In this document: positions 62,736 to 64,000 of the stretch, one piece after another | Layout of the letters: each line of letters opens with the position of its first letter | How positions within the stretch are numbered: position 1 is the first letter of the stretch | Program-made: the position numbers and the translations under genes | Assembly (NCBI RefSeq): GCF_014154935.1 | Contig: NZ_JACEHH010000028.1 | Span: 60,751 to 124,750 of the forward strand | DNA: 64,000 nt | From: Stieleria mannarensis | GTDB lineage: Bacteria > Planctomycetota > Planctomycetia > Pirellulales > Pirellulaceae | Reading direction: 5' to 3' | Notes under the pieces: model-generated | Told to the model about the DNA's origin: nothing | Databases searched by the model: none | What the model saw: only the letters and a program-made list of their open reading frames with translations

Positions 62736-64000
62736 GTGTCTGAATCGGTTGACCGAATTCTTACCAACTGGTCCATCGATGGAACAGGCCCACTTACCAA
62801 GGGGGCGAGCGAAGTCAGTACGTCCGGCTGGATCGACGACAACGCAGCCCATTGGTCGATCGAGCCGTTCGTGCCGATCGAAACGCAAACGCTGGTCGAA
62901 TATTTGTGCCACCGGGCACGGGAATCCGCCGAGCTGGATGCGGAGGGACAATCGCGTTTCGATGGCGCGATCCGCCAGATCACCGAACACGTCCAGGCCA
63001 AAACGTCGCGGTACCACGCCCAGTTTTCGGATCGGTACCACGCCATGGATCCCGACAGCGACTGCAAGATCCCGGTCGATCTGCAGAATGATCAGGTCGC
63101 CGACGACTCACAACAGCTGATGGAACTGTGCGATGAAATCCTGACCGATGCGGCCTACAAAAAGCTGACCCAGGATGACATCGAAAAATGCGTCGGCGTG
63201 TCGAGTCACTGGGGCGTGCCGATGACCGCGAATTTCGGACTCTTTCAACACTTGGCCGTCTATGCCCGCGGCGACATCATCGGCCGACGTTGCAAGCGAC
63301 GCCTACAAAACCTGTACCGCATGGAGATGGTCGATGTCGCGATCTACCAGCGGCTGGTCGTGTTGTTTCAACTGGCCGAAGACCATGAACGGGGCGAAAT
63401 GCTCGCCGCCGGGCAGTTTCATTTGCGGATTTTTAAAAACATTCCCAAGCAGGACGTGGACATGCTGCTGCCGGGAACCCGCGTCCGGCTCAGCAAACTC
63501 GATCGCGTCAAAGTGATCGCGCCCAGTCTGGGCGGTTGGTTGCTGTCGTTGCAAAAGATCTCGCGGTTCGTGCTCGTCACGCTCGCCCTGGCCGCCTACT
63601 ACTCGACCGCCCTGGTGATCGGATTGATCCTGGCCGCGATCGGTTACTGTGTGAAAAGCTTCTTCAGCTACTTTCAAACGAAAAACCGCTACCTGCTGGA
63701 TCTGACGCGGAACCTGTACTTCCAAAAACTGGACACCAACGCCGGCGCCGCATTTCAAATCATCCAACAAGCCGGCCGCCAATCAACCAACGAGGCCACG
63801 TTGGCCTACTACGCGCTGGCGACTGAATCTGAACCGATCAGCCGCCGTCGGCTACGGCGCAAATGCGAACGGTTGATCCGCGAAGCGATCGACGTCGAAA
63901 TCGACTTTCAAGTCGATCGCGCGATCGAGACGCTCGTGCAACTCGGTTTGGCGACAGAAACGGCCGACAAAATCGACATCAACAAAACAATTCGACACCC
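62736..64000 (+). CDS. DUF3754 (TMEM143-like) membrane protein, cut by the window end
   Basis: The frame is open from a GTG at 62736 (or 62727) to the window end, 421 codons. The N-terminal half is soluble (IEPFVPIETQTLVEYLCHRA, LVGVSSHWGVPMTANFGLFQHL-like region, ARGDIIGRRCKRRLQNLYRMEMVDVAIYQRLVVLF). HLRIFKNIPKQDVDMLLPGT with RVRLSKLDRVKVIAPSLGG is the DUF3754/TMEM143 core. Two hydrophobic helices follow (VLVTLALAAYYSTALVIGLILAAIGYCV), then a C-terminal region with NLYFQKLDTNAGAAFQIIQQAG. Members occur in bacteria and mitochondria; the function is unknown. The 3' end is missing only because of the window limit. Confidence 0.82.
   Translation, partial: MSESVDRILTNWSIDGTGPLTKGASEVSTSGWIDDNAAHWSIEPFVPIETQTLVEYLCHRARESAELDAEGQSRFDGAIRQITEHVQAKTSRYHAQFSDRYHAMDPDSDCKIPVDLQNDQVADDSQQLMELCDEILTDAAYKKLTQDDIEKCVGVSSHWGVPMTANFGLFQHLAVYARGDIIGRRCKRRLQNLYRMEMVDVAIYQRLVVLFQLAEDHERGEMLAAGQFHLRIFKNIPKQDVDMLLPGTRVRLSKLDRVKVIAPSLGGWLLSLQKISRFVLVTLALAAYYSTALVIGLILAAIGYCVKSFFSYFQTKNRYLLDLTRNLYFQKLDTNAGAAFQIIQQAGRQSTNEATLAYYALATESEPISRRRLRRKCERLIREAIDVEIDFQVDRAIETLVQLGLATETADKIDINKTIRH

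Overview
The window looks like a piece of chromosome from a planctomycete of the family Pirellulaceae (Rhodopirellula/Rubripirellula/Stieleria type). The evidence is the set of lineage-typical families: a DUF1559 protein with a prepilin leader, the DUF1592/DUF1552 pair, a DUF1570 protein, twin-arginine MocA oxidoreductases, a PEP-CTERM tail and a Na+-pumping NADH dehydrogenase. GC is moderately high, spacing between genes is loose, and many short dispersed palindromic repeats fill the gaps. No phage, insertion sequence, CRISPR array or rRNA operon was seen; there is one tRNA (Asp, GTC).

Layout. 1-4 kb: a secreted protein, then an NTF2-like protein and an AhpD-like protein, divergent from a sigma-54 activator whose GAF domain carries a four-cysteine cluster. 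4-8 kb: a small lipoprotein, a DUF1559 protein and two orphan proteins. 8-12.6 kb: an ABC exporter operon (ATPase, permease, HlyD adaptor). 12.6-17.3 kb: a cytochrome c lipoprotein, a DNA-polymerase-X-like protein without its catalytic domain, an ICMT-like methyltransferase, a tiny membrane protein, a broken HemG-like flavodoxin and a thioredoxin-DsbD fusion. 17.5-25.5 kb: a TPR-like protein, GDSL hydrolase, GT1 glycosyltransferase, class II photolyase, GlsB-like membrane protein, a decayed PEP-CTERM gene and tRNA-Asp. 25.5-33 kb: two MocA oxidoreductases plus a PfkB kinase, divergent from a TauD-like dioxygenase, an MFS transporter and a TauE exporter. 33-39 kb: a dicarboxylate symporter fused to a solute-binding domain, a Wzz-like chain-length protein and a sugar-phosphate isomerase-like protein. 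39-49 kb: DUF1592/DUF1552, a parvulin coupled to a repeat-bearing secreted protein, DUF1570 and NadB. 49-53.7 kb: a STAS protein with a histidine kinase, two coupled envelope lipoproteins (one His-rich) and TypA. 54-62 kb: nqrABCDEF followed by a single gene fusing ApbE to NqrM. 62-64 kb: a HAD hydrolase and a truncated DUF3754 membrane protein.

How the genes work together. The best defined unit is the Na+-NQR operon. NqrB and NqrC show the SGAT flavinylation motif, the next gene supplies the flavin transferase (ApbE) and, on the same chain, the NqrM-type maturation domain; a CRP/FNR-like palindrome precedes nqrA. Three good or near-perfect sigma-54 (-24/-12) promoter matches lie before the cytochrome c lipoprotein, the 42-residue membrane protein and the GlsB-like protein, and the window also encodes a sigma-54 activator. 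The gaps hold at least six dispersed repeat families, including a 117-bp tandem palindrome and a 125-bp repeat present in two opposite orientations. Three envelope proteins carry 15-bp in-frame tandem repeats.
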